NCBI GenBank assembly: GCA_947683625.1 | Contig: CANTUR010000049.1 | Coordinates: 4,938,501 to 5,002,500, forward strand | Reading direction: 5' to 3' | Length of the DNA stretch: 64,000 nucleotides | DNA from: Mallotus nudiflorus | Taxonomy: Eukaryota; Streptophyta; Magnoliopsida; Malpighiales; Euphorbiaceae | Shown: positions 1-11,051 of the stretch, in pieces | Position numbering within the stretch: the stretch's first letter is position 1 | Layout: every line of letters starts with the position of its first letter | Program-made: the position numbers and the translations under genes | Notes under the pieces: generated by a model | What the model was told of the DNA's origin: nothing | The model's input: the letters and a program-made list of their open reading frames with translations, nothing else | Databases searched by the model: none

Positions 1-826
1 TTTTCTAACACCAGGGGAGGCTGCCAACAATTACTAATCTGAGAAGCCTTTGACTTAGTAGGACTTCTAACTGCTTTCCACTGAGTCCACATGTTACAAG
101 CGATACTGACCACTTGGTTGACAACAAAGTGAACTTTGTTCCATACAACCTTATTACGGATGAACCATAAACTCCACAAATACAACACGAAAAGCTCTGT
201 ATCCACATGTGCGTTGCTGCTAATTAACAAGGAAACATTGTCAAGAAAATCATCACTCACATTTCGCAACTTCTGAATGCTGCTACACAACTAACAATCA
301 TCAGTAAAAGGGCAAGAGAAAAACAAATGGTTAGTAGTCTCCAGCTCTGTCTGACAGAACGGACAATGACCAGGAACATCAACCTGCTTCTGATGCAATC
401 TTTCTCTGGTAGGAAGACACCTAGACCCAGCCGCCACAGAGACATCTTTACCTTAGGAAACACTCTTAAATTCCAGAGTAGCTTCCAAAACTCATGATCT
501 CCTTGCGAACTCATCAAAGCATTCTGGCTTCTAGCTTCACGATAGGCGCTCTTGACAGTATATGAACCAAGTCTTTCCAATCCCCAAAAAATAGTCTTGA
601 ATTGTATACACCGGCCGAGGTAGACTAAGAGTAAGCTTTCTGTCCCGAGTATTAAAACAAGAGTTAACAACATCTCGATTCCAATCATAACTATCAGGGT
701 CAATAAGAGAAGCCACTTTATAACCGTCAAGCCGAGAATGAACAACCGAAGTAATAATCGGATTTGTCCTTTCCGGAAACCTATTCATGTAAATATCCAC
801 AGTCAGTGCATCTCCAATCCTCCATA
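1..826 (-). pseudogene. LINE (non-LTR retrotransposon) 3' fragment: zinc-binding and RNase H linker region
   Basis: Read on the minus strand from about 826 down to 1, conceptual translation gives the layout of the C-terminal part of plant LINE ORF2. First comes a stretch starting IWRIGDALTVDIYMNRFPER. Next is the zf-RVT region, with GSYTVKSAYREA near 570-535 and a W-K-LW-NLR-PKVKM-LWRL block near 510-435. A linker follows that ends in NCWQPPLVLE at the window edge, just where the RNase H domain normally begins. The reading changes frame several times (for example between 800-537 and 745-257), so it is not translatable as one protein. The reverse transcriptase core would lie upstream, beyond 826, but the sequence there is AT-rich and unrelated, so the copy is 5'-truncated or broken. 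The RNase H domain would continue left of the window. Confidence 0.85.
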
Positions 827-1979
827 TTACACTTTTTTATTTTAGTTAAAATAAACGTTTAAAAAAAATTTCTTCTCATTTTTTCAATTATTTTTTTTTC
901 TAATTAATCTTTTCACAATCAAAAACTAAAAATTTTTCTTTTTTCTTTTTTCTTTTTTCACTAAAATTAAATTTCTCATGTTAATCTTTTTTTATCTTCC
1001 GCGTCTATTTAAAATATAAAAACTGTAATTTTTCCTTTTTTATTTTTATTTTATTATTATAAAATTAAATTAGATGTTATGAAAAATTATAAATTATAAA
1101 TTTTTATTTTAATAAATAATTATTTTATTATATTTTTATCTAAACCACTAATTTAATTAATTAATTCTATTTTATTCATATAAAATATTTATATAACATA
1201 TATACTTATATTATAGTCACATAACATTTTTGTTTCTGACTATAATTTTATATATATATATTTTTTATTCTTTTGTAAAAGTTTACTAATGATATGAAAA
1301 TTTAAAAGTCAAAAGTTCTCTTTTTCTTTATAAACAATTAAAAAAATTTCATATTTTTTTAGGTATTGAAGTTTAAATTTATTCTAATTAAAATATCCTG
1401 TGGCATGCTAAAAAATTTTAATGCGTTTATATTTTATGTGATCTTTCGTGTTACAAATTATTAATAAGTTTAATACTTAATTTTTGTTATTCTCTTAGAT
1501 TATATATATATATATGTTTGACATTTTATATTCTTTTTCACATATCTTTATAATTATTCACATTCTATCTCTCAATTTGTGTTGTTTATCCTCATAAAAT
1601 GAAATGTATTCATAATAATCATTTTCAGTTTATACTCTTAATTCATAAAAAAGTATAATGAAAACAATATATTCTTTTAAAGGTTTAATTTTTATTATAT
1701 TAACCTTATTATATAGGTAATGTAAAGGAGAAAAAAAGAAGAAAAAAGTAAAGGAGAAGAGAAGAGAAGGACACGAAAAAGAGAGGAGGAAGAAAAAGAA
1801 AAAGAAAAGAGAAAAATGAGATTTTATAGTAAAAGAGGGTTTAAGTTAGGTTTTTCTTTGAAGACAAATAAGAAAAGAAAAAAAAAAGGAGAGTGAAGCA
1901 GTTAATCTTAGGAAAGGAGAATCCGAAAAAGGAAAGCATGAAAATAAATAAATAAATAAATATTTTTGATTAAGTAATA
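827..1979. other. AT-rich non-coding spacer with a purine-rich tract
   Basis: No coding signal is seen on either strand. The stretch is strongly AT-rich, with short TA runs near 1245-1260 and 1500-1515. From about 1725 to 1940 the plus strand is almost all A and G (GAGAAG/AAAGAAA type). I could not assign it to the LINE on its left or to the Ogre-like remnant on its right. Confidence 0.6.
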
Positions 1980-2600
1980 TAATGGGCTAGGATTATATTT
2001 CAAAATAAAGGGTTGTCCAGGTTATATCCTCGAAGCCCATGATCAAGAAAGGGTTGTTCGGGACTCATAATGAAGAAAGGGTTGTTTGAGTTGTATCCCT
2101 GAAGCTCATGATTAAGAAAGGGTTGTTCAGTTTATTTCCCCAAAGCTTGTGATCAAGAAAGAGTTGTTAGGGTGTATCCCCAAAGCTCGTCATAAAAAAA
2201 GGGTTATTTGGGTTGTATCTCCAAAGTTAGTGATCAAGAAAGGACTGTTCGAGTTATATCCCTGAAGTCTATACTTCAATTAATGGGCATATCAGGCCAG
2301 GAAACTCAAGAATCATGTTTTAGTTGAGTGACAATCAGGTCAAGAAAACCAGAGAATCACATTTTAGTTGAGTGATAATTGGGCTACAAAAATTTGAGAG
2401 TCTGAGTTTCCATTTAGTGGTGAATTGGGTCAAGAAAACCCATGAATCACATGCTGGTTAAATGGTGTATCGGGCTAGGAAAACCTGAGCATCATCATTT
2501 TCAAATAATTTTCTAAATATTAATTAGTGACTGATCAGGCTAGGAAAACCTAAGGATCACATTCACATTTCAAAGATTGAAGAATTTGTCTCTTGAATGA
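1980..2600 (+). repeat. Degenerate tandem repeats of the Ogre-like internal 3' region
   Basis: Two adjacent families of imperfect direct repeats are visible. From about 2005 to 2270 a unit of roughly 50-55 bp recurs, built around AAAGGGTTGTTCGGGTTGTA followed by TCCCCGAAGCTCATGATCAAG. From about 2275 to 2580 a second unit of roughly 55-60 bp recurs, built around TTTTAGTTGAGTGACAATC and a GGCCAGGAAAACC-type segment. The same two families in the same order recur at 12880-13540, just before the 3' LTR of the element at 5581-15779. This is therefore the 3' internal region of a second copy of that family. Confidence 0.85.
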
Positions 2601-2688
2601 AACTCGGGAGCCAGGTATGCTGTTTATTATTTTCTTATGTTGTGTGTGATATTTTTTAAAAAATTGACATTGCATGCATTTGGTTTTT

Positions 2689-2708
2689 CAAAAAATCAAA
2701 GGGAAAAC
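2689..2708 (+). other. Polypurine tract before the 3' LTR
   Basis: An AAAAAATCAAAGGGAAAAC-type purine tract ends immediately before the LTR start at 2709. The matching tract in the sister copy lies at 13591-13609 directly before its 3' LTR. Such tracts prime plus-strand DNA synthesis in LTR retrotransposons. Confidence 0.7.
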
Positions 2709-4514
2709 TATTGACACCCAGTTCAATCGGCCTAAGATAGGGGTGAATTATGGATGTTCAATTTGATTGGCCTGTCACAGAGTCTGATGATGAGAAATGC
2801 AAGGCTTGAATGCAAAAAAGAAGCCCAAACCTTCTTGAGAATGGACCTAAAGCTTAAGATCCAAAATCTCAACCCAAGCCCATTCAAAAACAACTTCAGC
2901 ACACCTCAGCCTATTTGGCCCAATGCATGGCTAAGGTAGAGAGGTGATTGCCTCTATACCAGTAGGCGATGAGGCGATCGCTTCATCGTAGAGGTGTCAC
3001 ATCTTTACCAACTACCTGCCTCTGCATTAAATACAGAGGTGACTTGTATAGAAAATATGGTGGGCCACCCTACTGATCTACACAACCAATGTAGTGGGCC
3101 ACCCCTACTGACCATGGCAACAATATAGGGCTAGACATGGGATAGAAAAGGGGGAAGAGTAATGATGAGTGGTGGTAGGGGTATGGGCTAGGATGAGATT
3201 AAAAGAGTGGAGAGGAGAGAAAAAGAAAAGATAAAAAGTAAGGGGATTAGCGATCAGAATAAAAAAAAAGAAGAGGGAAGGAGTCCTAGAGAGAAGGAAG
3301 AAAACAACCTTGAAAAAAAGGGAAAAAGAAAGCTTATAGGTTCATTATATTGAGAAAGGGAAGGGGGGAACCTTGCATTCAAGTGAAGATTAGAATCCAT
3401 ACTTATCTCTAAGGGCCAACCATTTTGAGAAAAGTACTTGTTTTAGTAATTATTCTTACTTCCTTTCAACAAGTGTTATTGAACACCTTACGTACTTGCT
3501 TAGTTACTTGCTTCTTGTGTTTATTACTTGTGATATGCCATGTCCTTAGCATGATTTAATGACTTTTAGGTGTATTTATGAGTCTAACTTATCTATACTA
3601 GTTGATCCTTACTTGAAAACAAAGATTACTGCTTTTGGGAGTTGTCTATGTCTACTGGTTAGGAGATCGCCTCTGCAAAAAGGCACCACCTCTTTGCCAT
3701 AAGGCAATCACCTTATGGCAAAGGTGACTGTCACTTTAATAAGGTCTTATGTGACCTTATCTTGGTTTTTTTTAAATCATGCATGATTCGTGAGAACACC
3801 CGTGCTTTAGTATTCTTAAGTCTATCTCGTATTATTGTCCTACTATGTTGTTCGATTAAAGTCTCTGTATTAGTTTCTTTTATTTTTTTTATTTTTATTA
3901 AACTGATTCATAAGCTAACTTCTATATAGGATCTTTATGTGTCTTAGGAACTGACATTTTTTCTTTATAGGGGTTTATCATCATTAAGTATTTATCTCGT
4001 TAATTAGTTTTTAAGAGGTCTTATTTAATCCAAGCAATTTAATTTTAGTTTATTTTCTATTTATTTTACCTATTCCTTGTACAAAACACTGTAATCCTTA
4101 ATCTCTTCCCCATTCATTTGAAATGTATGATTGTAAATTGGATTAATATGCAAACTTGTACTTAACTATAAAACTTGACCAATTGTTTGAAGGCAATTAT
4201 AATTTTCATATTAACAAAGAAATAGTTGAATAATTAAAGGTGATAAATTATGAAACACAAGTGGAGGCCAACTGTAAGGTTGGGTGGGCATTCCAAAAGC
4301 CCATACCTAGTTTCCGAATTCAATCTCTGATGACAACTTCTAGGAACCTCCATAGAATCCAGTTACTATACAGTGTGTACCGGCTTTCATCTAGGTGGCG
4401 ACTCCATCTCTGACTAGGCTTTCTGACCTATTTCGTATTTACTAGTGGGCCTCGAGCCCATACAGTGTTGTGGTTGCTAGACAATTAGACGCGCGCTAAA
4501 CCCTGCCAGCTACA
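2709..4514 (+). mobile_element. 3' LTR of a truncated Tat/Ogre-like retrotransposon
   Basis: The stretch aligns by eye with the LTRs at 5581-7610 and 13610-15779. It has the same start (GACACCCAGTTCAATCGG), the same GAGGCGATCGC palindromes (2945-3000 and 3660-3740), and the same end (GTGGCGACTCCATCTCTGAC, then GCGCGCTAAACCCTGCCAGC ending TACA). It is preceded by the family's polypurine tract and tandem repeats, so it is a 3' LTR. No 5' LTR, primer-binding site or gag belonging to this copy is seen to its left. The copy is therefore 5'-truncated, or its 5' part lies outside the window. About 1.8 kb long, shorter than the 2.0-2.2 kb sister LTRs. Small ORFs inside it (for example 2754-2939) have no recognisable product. 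Confidence 0.85.
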
Positions 4515-4944
4515 ATTTGATTTCTTTTCTAATTGCATCTATCAATTTATTTTTTAGAAATTAAAATATTTTTATGCAATATTTTATTCATATTTTTAAA
4601 CCAACGTATGTCTATTTACATAGATACACACAATGCAAAAGTCAAAAATGAATTAAAAGCTCTATATAACCTTCAAGAGTTCATTCGAGAATTAAAAACA
4701 TATCTCTATATTTCTATTATTGAGTTTTGACAAGTCGTTAAGAACATTTAAAGGACACAAACACATAGCAATAATAGTTTTGCACCTAAAAATTAACAAC
4801 AATAAAAATAACTTAATTAGTTGGGGTTTTCAAGTTTAAATTTACAAATACATATAGGAAAAAGAAAATAAAAAAATCATTTTATATCTTTTTTATTTAT
4901 ACCATTAGAATCACGTATAATCTAGTAAAAATTCAAGAATTGGT

Positions 4945-4947
<3 letters not shown>

Positions 4948-4981
<34 letters not shown>
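4948..4981. repeat. (TA)n microsatellite
   Basis: Uninterrupted AT dinucleotides. They lie at the edge of the repeat segment at 4982-5480 that also occurs inverted at 17280-17755. Confidence 0.95.
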
Positions 4982-4984
<3 letters not shown>

Positions 4985-5480
4985 TTATTTATTAGTATAA
5001 ATGAACTGAGTCTTAAAGTCATTAAGCCAAAAATTTAACAAGTTTCTATTTTCATATTTAAGTATTCATTCTAAAAACTAATATGTCAAATTATTAAAAA
5101 TCCTAATTTTTTTATTAAAAATAAAATATTTACCATATTTATTTAGTATTATTTTGTAGTTAAAACATTGTTATACATATCTCAATACTACTCAAATTCT
5201 AATGATATTTATATACTACATATTTTTCTACCTTAAATCACTCAATTTTTTTTTTCAAACCATTAGAAATTTTATTTTTTAAAAAAGTAAAGTATAATAA
5301 TATAATAAATATTTAGCATTATTTTTCAACTAAAACACTACTATATATAGTCTAATATAATATAATAAGTTTGAAAACTAATCTTAGTATAACTAAAACA
5401 TTATAGTAACAAAAATTAAATTTATATCTAATCTTATATTTTGGCATTCACTCCTAAAACTTTATGTGTAATATCATTAA
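4982..5480. repeat. Dispersed repeat, copy 1 (inverted relative to 17280-17755)
   Basis: The reverse complement of 17280-17755 aligns with this stretch by eye over several hundred bases. Shared blocks include CTTAAAGTCATTAAG, ACAAGTTTCTATTTT, AAAAATCCTAATTTTT and AATACTACTCAAATTCTAA. No coding potential is seen. It could be a MITE-like or other non-autonomous repeat, but I see no clear terminal inverted repeats. The two copies are in opposite orientation about 12 kb apart and flank the Ogre-like element at 5581-15779. Confidence 0.65.
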
Positions 5481-5580
5481 ACCTCAAGTAAACCTCCATG
5501 CTATTTATTTATACTAAAAAATTTTATTATACTGTTTTTTAATCTATATAAACTCTATATGTAAATTTTATTATTCATAT

Positions 5581-7610
5581 TGTAGACACCCAATTCGATT
5601 GCTCGATTTGATCGGCCCATAATAAAGCCCAATGATGAGAAAACACAAATTTTAAATATAAGAGAAGCTTGAAAGCTTCTTGAGAGTGGACCCAAGAGCC
5701 TACGCAAAAACCTAAATCCATGCAAATACAACTCCAAGCCCAAACTCTTTGCCCCAAAGGCCCAGACCTAAAAGCCAAAGAGGTGATCACCTCTTTGGCA
5801 GTTGGGTGAAGAGGTGCGCCTCTTTAGAAAGGCAATCGACTTTTCACTAGGCCACTTGCTGCTGCATTAAATGAGGTTCATCAAGGATAGCAAGTTGGGG
5901 GGGCCTCACCTTTTTTTGCTTTGCAATTACAGCAGGAATAATTGGTTTTTGGAAAAAATTGGTAGGCTAAAAAAGTGATGGTAATGATGAAGAGAGTAGG
6001 GTAGTGATTAAGGCAGGGAAATATAAAATGAAAAGAGAAAAAAGTTCAGAGAGGGGTTTGTAGGAGAGAGCTAGAAAAAAATCTTAGAGGTTTAAGGAGA
6101 GAGTTAGGAAAAAATCGTAGAGGTTTAAAGAGAGAAAGAAAAAGGGAGAGCTCTAAAACAAGAAAAAAAGACGTTCTAGAAAAAGGGGAAGGTCTTTGGG
6201 AAGAAAGAAGAGATTAAGCTTAAAGGCCAATCCTTAAGAAGAAGAAGGTAGAAACGTTATGTTTAAATGACCACTAAAGTCCATACCTATCTATGAGGGC
6301 CAACCATTTCGAGAAAAGTTCTTGTTCATTTACACTGGTTATTGCTTATTTGAAAACTAAGTTTACCACCTGTGGGAGTCATCTATGTTTGTTGGTCAGA
6401 CAATCGTCTTTACGAAGAGGCGCCACCTCTTTGCGATGAGGCGATCATCTCATGACAGAGGTGATCTTTGTCTCCATTTTGTTATTACCAATATCACTAT
6501 TCATACAAAAAAATTTTGTGCTAAAAATTTTTTTCCTTTCGGCCATTTCATTAGAAGATCGACACAAATATGTCCATTTATTTTGTTTGCTCCCGTTTGG
6601 TGTGTTACTTAAAATTTTATGTGATTTTAGTTCCATTTCATATTTCTACATTTTTTTTGGTATTACTAAAATCACTATTCAAATCATTAGATTTTTGTAC
6701 TTGAAATTTATTCATTTTTCAGCCACTTCTTAGTAGAATGACATGAGTATTTTTGTACGTTTTGTTGGTTAAAATTTAGTATATTAGTCAAATTTTTTCA
6801 TGAATTTTGGTTGTATTTGCATGGTTTTTACATATTTTATTATTATTTTTTTACTATTTCATTTAAGCCATTGAGCCCATTTCTATAAAAGCAAACGCCT
6901 CTTTGTAAATAGGCGACACCCCATGGCTAGAAGCGTCGCCGTATTATTTTATTTTAGTTTATTTTTTTAACATATAATTGGTTATTTATTTTATTTTCTT
7001 TAATTTATCACAAGGGCTTATTCCTTTTATTTTGAAATATATTTAAGTGTGTATGTTTATCATTTTAAATTTATTATTATTATTTTATTATTTATTTCTT
7101 TTATTTTTATTATTTTTTATTTTAATTATCAGATCTATGATAATTTTGAGTCTTATATATTTATCCTCATATAATTTGTTATTTTATACGTGTTTTCATA
7201 TTTCCATATTTTTAGTCTTTCTACACAATTATTTTATTATCTTACATAATTAAGTGTGCATATTATTATTTTTACTTTTATTTACTTTCAATTTATTTTC
7301 TGTTTATTCCATTCCATTTTGTATGATAAAAGGTATTTTAATCCTTAATCATTTCCTCCCTTCATTTGGAATGTATTGTTGTAAATCATTACTTGTTTTA
7401 TTTTTGTTGAATATTGGGACTTAAAAGCATGAAATTGGATTAATGTGCAAACATGAAATTGTTGTACAGTGTATCATGACTTTTATTCGAGTAGCGACTC
7501 CATCTCTTATTAGGCTTTATGACTTATTTCATATTTTTTAGTGGGTCTTGGGCCCACACAGTGCCGTGGTGGCCAAATACTTAGGCCTGCGCTAAACCCC
7601 ACCGCTTATA
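5581..7610 (+). repeat. 5' LTR of the Ogre-like element
   Basis: Begins TGTAGACACC and ends at TTATA, corresponding to CTACA in the 3' copy. About 2030 bp. Relative to the 3' LTR it lacks roughly 145 bp near 7455-7480 (present around 15480-15630) and the TA run found at 14878-14921, and it has about 50 bp extra near 5805-5865. It carries a perfect 26-bp palindrome at 5774-5799 and further GAGGCGATCGCC-like motifs near 6405-6470 and 6885-6950. ORFs inside it are not gene-like. Confidence 0.9.
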
Positions 7611-7611
7611 A

Positions 7612-7629
7612 TGGCGATCCCATTAGGGA
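7612..7629 (+). other. Primer-binding site of the Ogre-like element
   Basis: TGGCGATCCCATTAGGGA begins one base after the LTR end. It is a close variant of TGGTGACTCCACTAGGGA, found at the equivalent place in the minus-strand element at 42651-61127. That supports a shared tRNA primer, probably tRNA-Arg as in Ogre elements; I infer the tRNA identity. Confidence 0.8.
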
Positions 7630-8540
7630 TAGAGAAACTGATTCTAGTATTTTGTGTTTTATCATTTTTAATTATTTTCTTATTTCTTTTACATTTTTTG
7701 CATTAACTACACATTTTCACACAATAAGCACTCGATCCTTAAATAACCCAATAATAGTCATTGCTTTGTTGCTTGTGTTTCACTCAAACCTAATGGTGGA
7801 GTATTTGATTATTATCACTCATAACACGTACTTATTCATGTTGCATGGACCCTTGAGTGGGGAGACGTAATGGAGGTATATCGTTGTGGGAGCTAAAGCC
7901 TTTTTCACTCGAGATTCAACTCATATAGTGACCTAGCAACTTCCTTTAGGATATTCCAAAATGCATGTGTTTGATGTTGTATGGTGGACCTTGGCATAAA
8001 ATCTTGCCCTATTATAAATGGACTATATCAAAGTAGGTCTTTTATGCCTCTATGACTCGTTATAATGGACCTTGTTTTTATGCAAAGGCCTACTACTTGT
8101 TTGTTCATTTTGAGAGTTATCTTGCATGCATCTATTTTGTTACCCCCTGCTAATAATTAAAACCCAAGCTAAAAATCCTAGGCTGAGAAACTCACCATTG
8201 AACACTTGTGTGGGAGAAATAAGGGTGGAAGTAGTCATGCTTATTTATTTATTTGTTTATTTTTGTTCACGTAAAAAAAATTCTTGCATTTCATGCATAA
8301 ATGACATTCATTTTAATTTTAAAAAAAAATCTTTCATTTCATGTATACATGACATTCATTGCAACTTTCAAAAATGCATTTTTCTTAACCATAAGCCTAT
8401 TTTTGTTTGGAAGCAAAACAAAGGGATTAAGCCCATCAGTATCAAAGATCCAATTAGACAATTAAGACCATTTAACAAAGGAGTAGAATGGCATGACCCT
8501 TTAATTTTGATGTTGAAGTTTTCAAGAAAAAACTCCTAAA
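7630..8540 (+). other. Untranslated leader of the Ogre-like element
   Basis: No recognised coding domain. The longer open stretch at 8126-8539 contains two imperfect copies of a segment around TTTCATGCATAAATGACATTCATT (8288-8312 and 8336-8360), and its translation has no family features. It most likely belongs to the 5' leader preceding gag. Confidence 0.6.
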
Positions 8541-9312
8541 AGAGATCAGGGATAAGATGCAATAAATGGTTAGGGACATGGTTGCTGAGATTAGAGGAAA
8601 GATGCTCTCTAATGAAGATGATTTTGAAACTATAACTATTATGGGTGAGCAATTGAAAGGAAAAGTACTAGAAAATTTAGTTGAGACCGAATGGATGAAA
8701 AACTTAACAAAATAGATGAATCAACTATAGACTACACTAAAGAACCACGAGCTTAGTTTGAACTTTAATGATATTGACTTGCATTTGGATTTTAAACAAT
8801 CATTGGCCCTGAAATACAAATTCCTGAATATAAAGAAATACTCTAGGATTGATGATCCTTACTTGCACCTGAAGTAGTATGTCACTTACATGAAGGCCAC
8901 TGGGTTGTCAAAAGCTCAAATTGTTAAGGAATTTCCATTATCCTTGGAAGGAGCTGCTATCAATTGGTACTATAATCTAGATGTATAGGTCCAACAAGAC
9001 TAGAAGGATTTATGTTTAGTCTTCATCAAATAGTATAGGCTAAATTCTCAATTTGAAGTTTTTCTTCATGAGCTACAGAATATAGTGCAAAGACCTAACA
9101 AGTCCTCCGTGAGCTTCTTAAATAAGTAGAGTAGAAAGTTGGACCAAATGAAGCACAGACTTGTAAAGTCTAATCAGTTGGTAATAGCCATAGAAGCATA
9201 TATCCCACCTTTAGCCAATAAGTTAATGGACATGGATATAAAGGACTTTAAAGAATTGTGTCATTTTAGAGTACAAGTTGAGGTTGACTTGGACTTGGAT
9301 ACTCAAGGATAG
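8541..9312 (+). pseudogene. gag remnant (retrotransposon gag domain), nine in-frame stops
   Basis: One continuous frame from about 8541 to 9312 reads as a plant Ty3/gypsy gag domain. Recognisable pieces are YVTYMKATGLSKAQIVKEFP, PLSLEGAAINWYYNLDV, LHELQNIVQRPNKSSVSFL, and a C-terminal IPPLANKLMDMDIKDF segment. No frameshift is needed over about 257 codons. There are nine stops: TAA at 8563, and TAG at 8713, 8728, 8875, 8986, 9001, 9031, 9127 and 9310. Several TAG codons sit where the family usually has Gln or Trp, as expected from C-to-T change at CAG or CTGG. A zinc knuckle is not seen downstream. It once encoded a capsid-type protein and cannot now be translated. Confidence 0.85.
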
Positions 9313-10794
9313 TTATTGTTGGTTGTAATGGTTTCGAACAACATTTTTTTATAATATTTTCTTGTGTGCTAATGAATGTTTGATTGTCTAATTTGCATGA
9401 GTATTAATTTGTTATAATTGTGCATGCAATCTTATGTTTGAATGAGAGAGATATTTGAAAAAAAAAAGAAAAAACCCATAAAATAAGAGGGCTAAAATGT
9501 TAGAATTAACTTTCAAACTTTCCTTCAAACACATTCAACTTCCATTTTTCCTAAAATGAATTCCACATATTCATTAAAGAAAAAGAAAAAAAGAAAAAAA
9601 GAAAAACATAAAAGAAAAGGAAGGAAAGTGTGGGGAAAGAAAAAAGGAAATCTTTGTTTGTGCCACTAACATTTGAAAAGTCAATTTTGAGCAATCCTTG
9701 GAAAGTCTCAATTCTCAAATAAAATTCCCACTAATTGTGAGCTGAAAAATAGTTGGTTAGAAAACTTGCAAATAGCTTATCAATAACAAGCATAACATGG
9801 CATGCCTGATTATAACAGAGGAGTAATTATGTGAAGATAGTCATGATTAACATGTTGTTAGCACATGAAGTGTCAAACATGGACTCATCAATTTCACAGC
9901 AATTGACAACATGAGTGACATCAACATCTGATGATCAGTAGTAAGAGCAGCTAGCATCTAAAGTGATAATATGAACAATGAGTGTGATAGTGATTAACCA
10001 TCACCAAGAATTTGCAACCACCTAGCTAAGTTGAAAAATCCTAGAAATGGAGTGACTTAGGTAAAAGAGGGAAAATAAAAAAAAAAAAAGAAAAAATGAA
10101 AGACCCAGTTAGGTTTAAAAACTTCTAGAAAAGGAGCAACCTAGGCAAAAAAGGGAATATAAAATAAAATTGATTACATTTTCATTCCAAGAAAATTAGT
10201 TTAAAATATCATAGGATTCTACTGGGTGGTGCGAAGGAGAGAGAGTCCATCAAGTCCTTGACTAGAGGGCAATTTTTGAGATGAGTTGAGCCTCATAAGT
10301 AATGGAGTTTCCAAATAAACTCTCTTCCACACTAAAGTTCAAGCGTAACCGTTATACGACAACAAAGCATTATAAGGAAGCAACTAAGTTGGGGGCATGT
10401 GTTGTTATTATAATCCCAATTTGATTGTGAAGGGGTCTTAAATTATGCTCCATTTGCATAAGCTAGTCTCAATAGACTTAAATCCAAATTCTATGATATG
10501 ATGAGGACCAATTCTTAAAGATTAATTCTAAATAGGAAAGGCATTTAGCTATTAACTAGTTTCTTGATTATTCATGCATACATGGAATTATTTTACAAAA
10601 ATCATTTTCAAACTTCATGCTTAGTCGCATTAGAATAATGCATGTTTCCAAAACCATTGCATACACCACACGAGCATGTGTTGTCAAAATAACTTTTGAG
10701 AGATTCCAAAGATCACAGCCATGCATACATCAATTTTGGACTCTTTTTCTAAATGTGTAATAGAATAAGCTAACTCAAGTGCTTGTGATGTAGT
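9313..10794 (+). other. Non-coding internal region of the Ogre-like element
   Basis: No pol domain is seen in any frame. The stretch has A-rich low-complexity tracts (9455-9475, 9575-9650, 10075-10100) and a partly repeated segment: CCTAGAAATGGAGTGACTTAG near 10043 resembles CTAGAAAAGGAGCAACCTAG near 10125. A GCAACTAAGTTGGGGGCATG phrase near 10380 resembles motifs after the coding region in Athila/Tat-type elements. Confidence 0.6.
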
Positions 10795-11051
10795 TTTCTT
10801 TTTTGGTTTCACCTAACACCTTGTGAAGCTATACAACTTGTTTTGATTTACTTGCTTTATTTGATTTTGCCTAAATGCTTATGAGGCTAAATCATTTTAT
10901 TTTATTATTTTCGCTTGATGCCTTAGAGGCTATATGGAAACTTTTATTTAATCTTATTTTATGCATGTTTTGTTTGCTCTTATCCTATCATATGCCTCAG
11001 AGGCTATATGGCACTTTTCGTTTGTCCTTACCTGATGACCCCAAGCCTATA
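10795..11051 (+). repeat. Degenerate tandem repeats, left part (interrupted by solo LTR)
   Basis: Imperfect units contain a CACCT/GATGCC phrase followed by GAGGCTATATGG (clear near 10915-10940 and 10990-11015). The array continues at 12406 after the solo LTR, where the units become regular. The last five bases, CTATA, form the left half of the target duplication. Confidence 0.75.

Noticed and set aside
6385..6733. Overlapping ORFs in the 5' LTR of the Ogre-like element
   Set aside because: They lie inside LTR sequence, differ between the LTR copies and show no family features.
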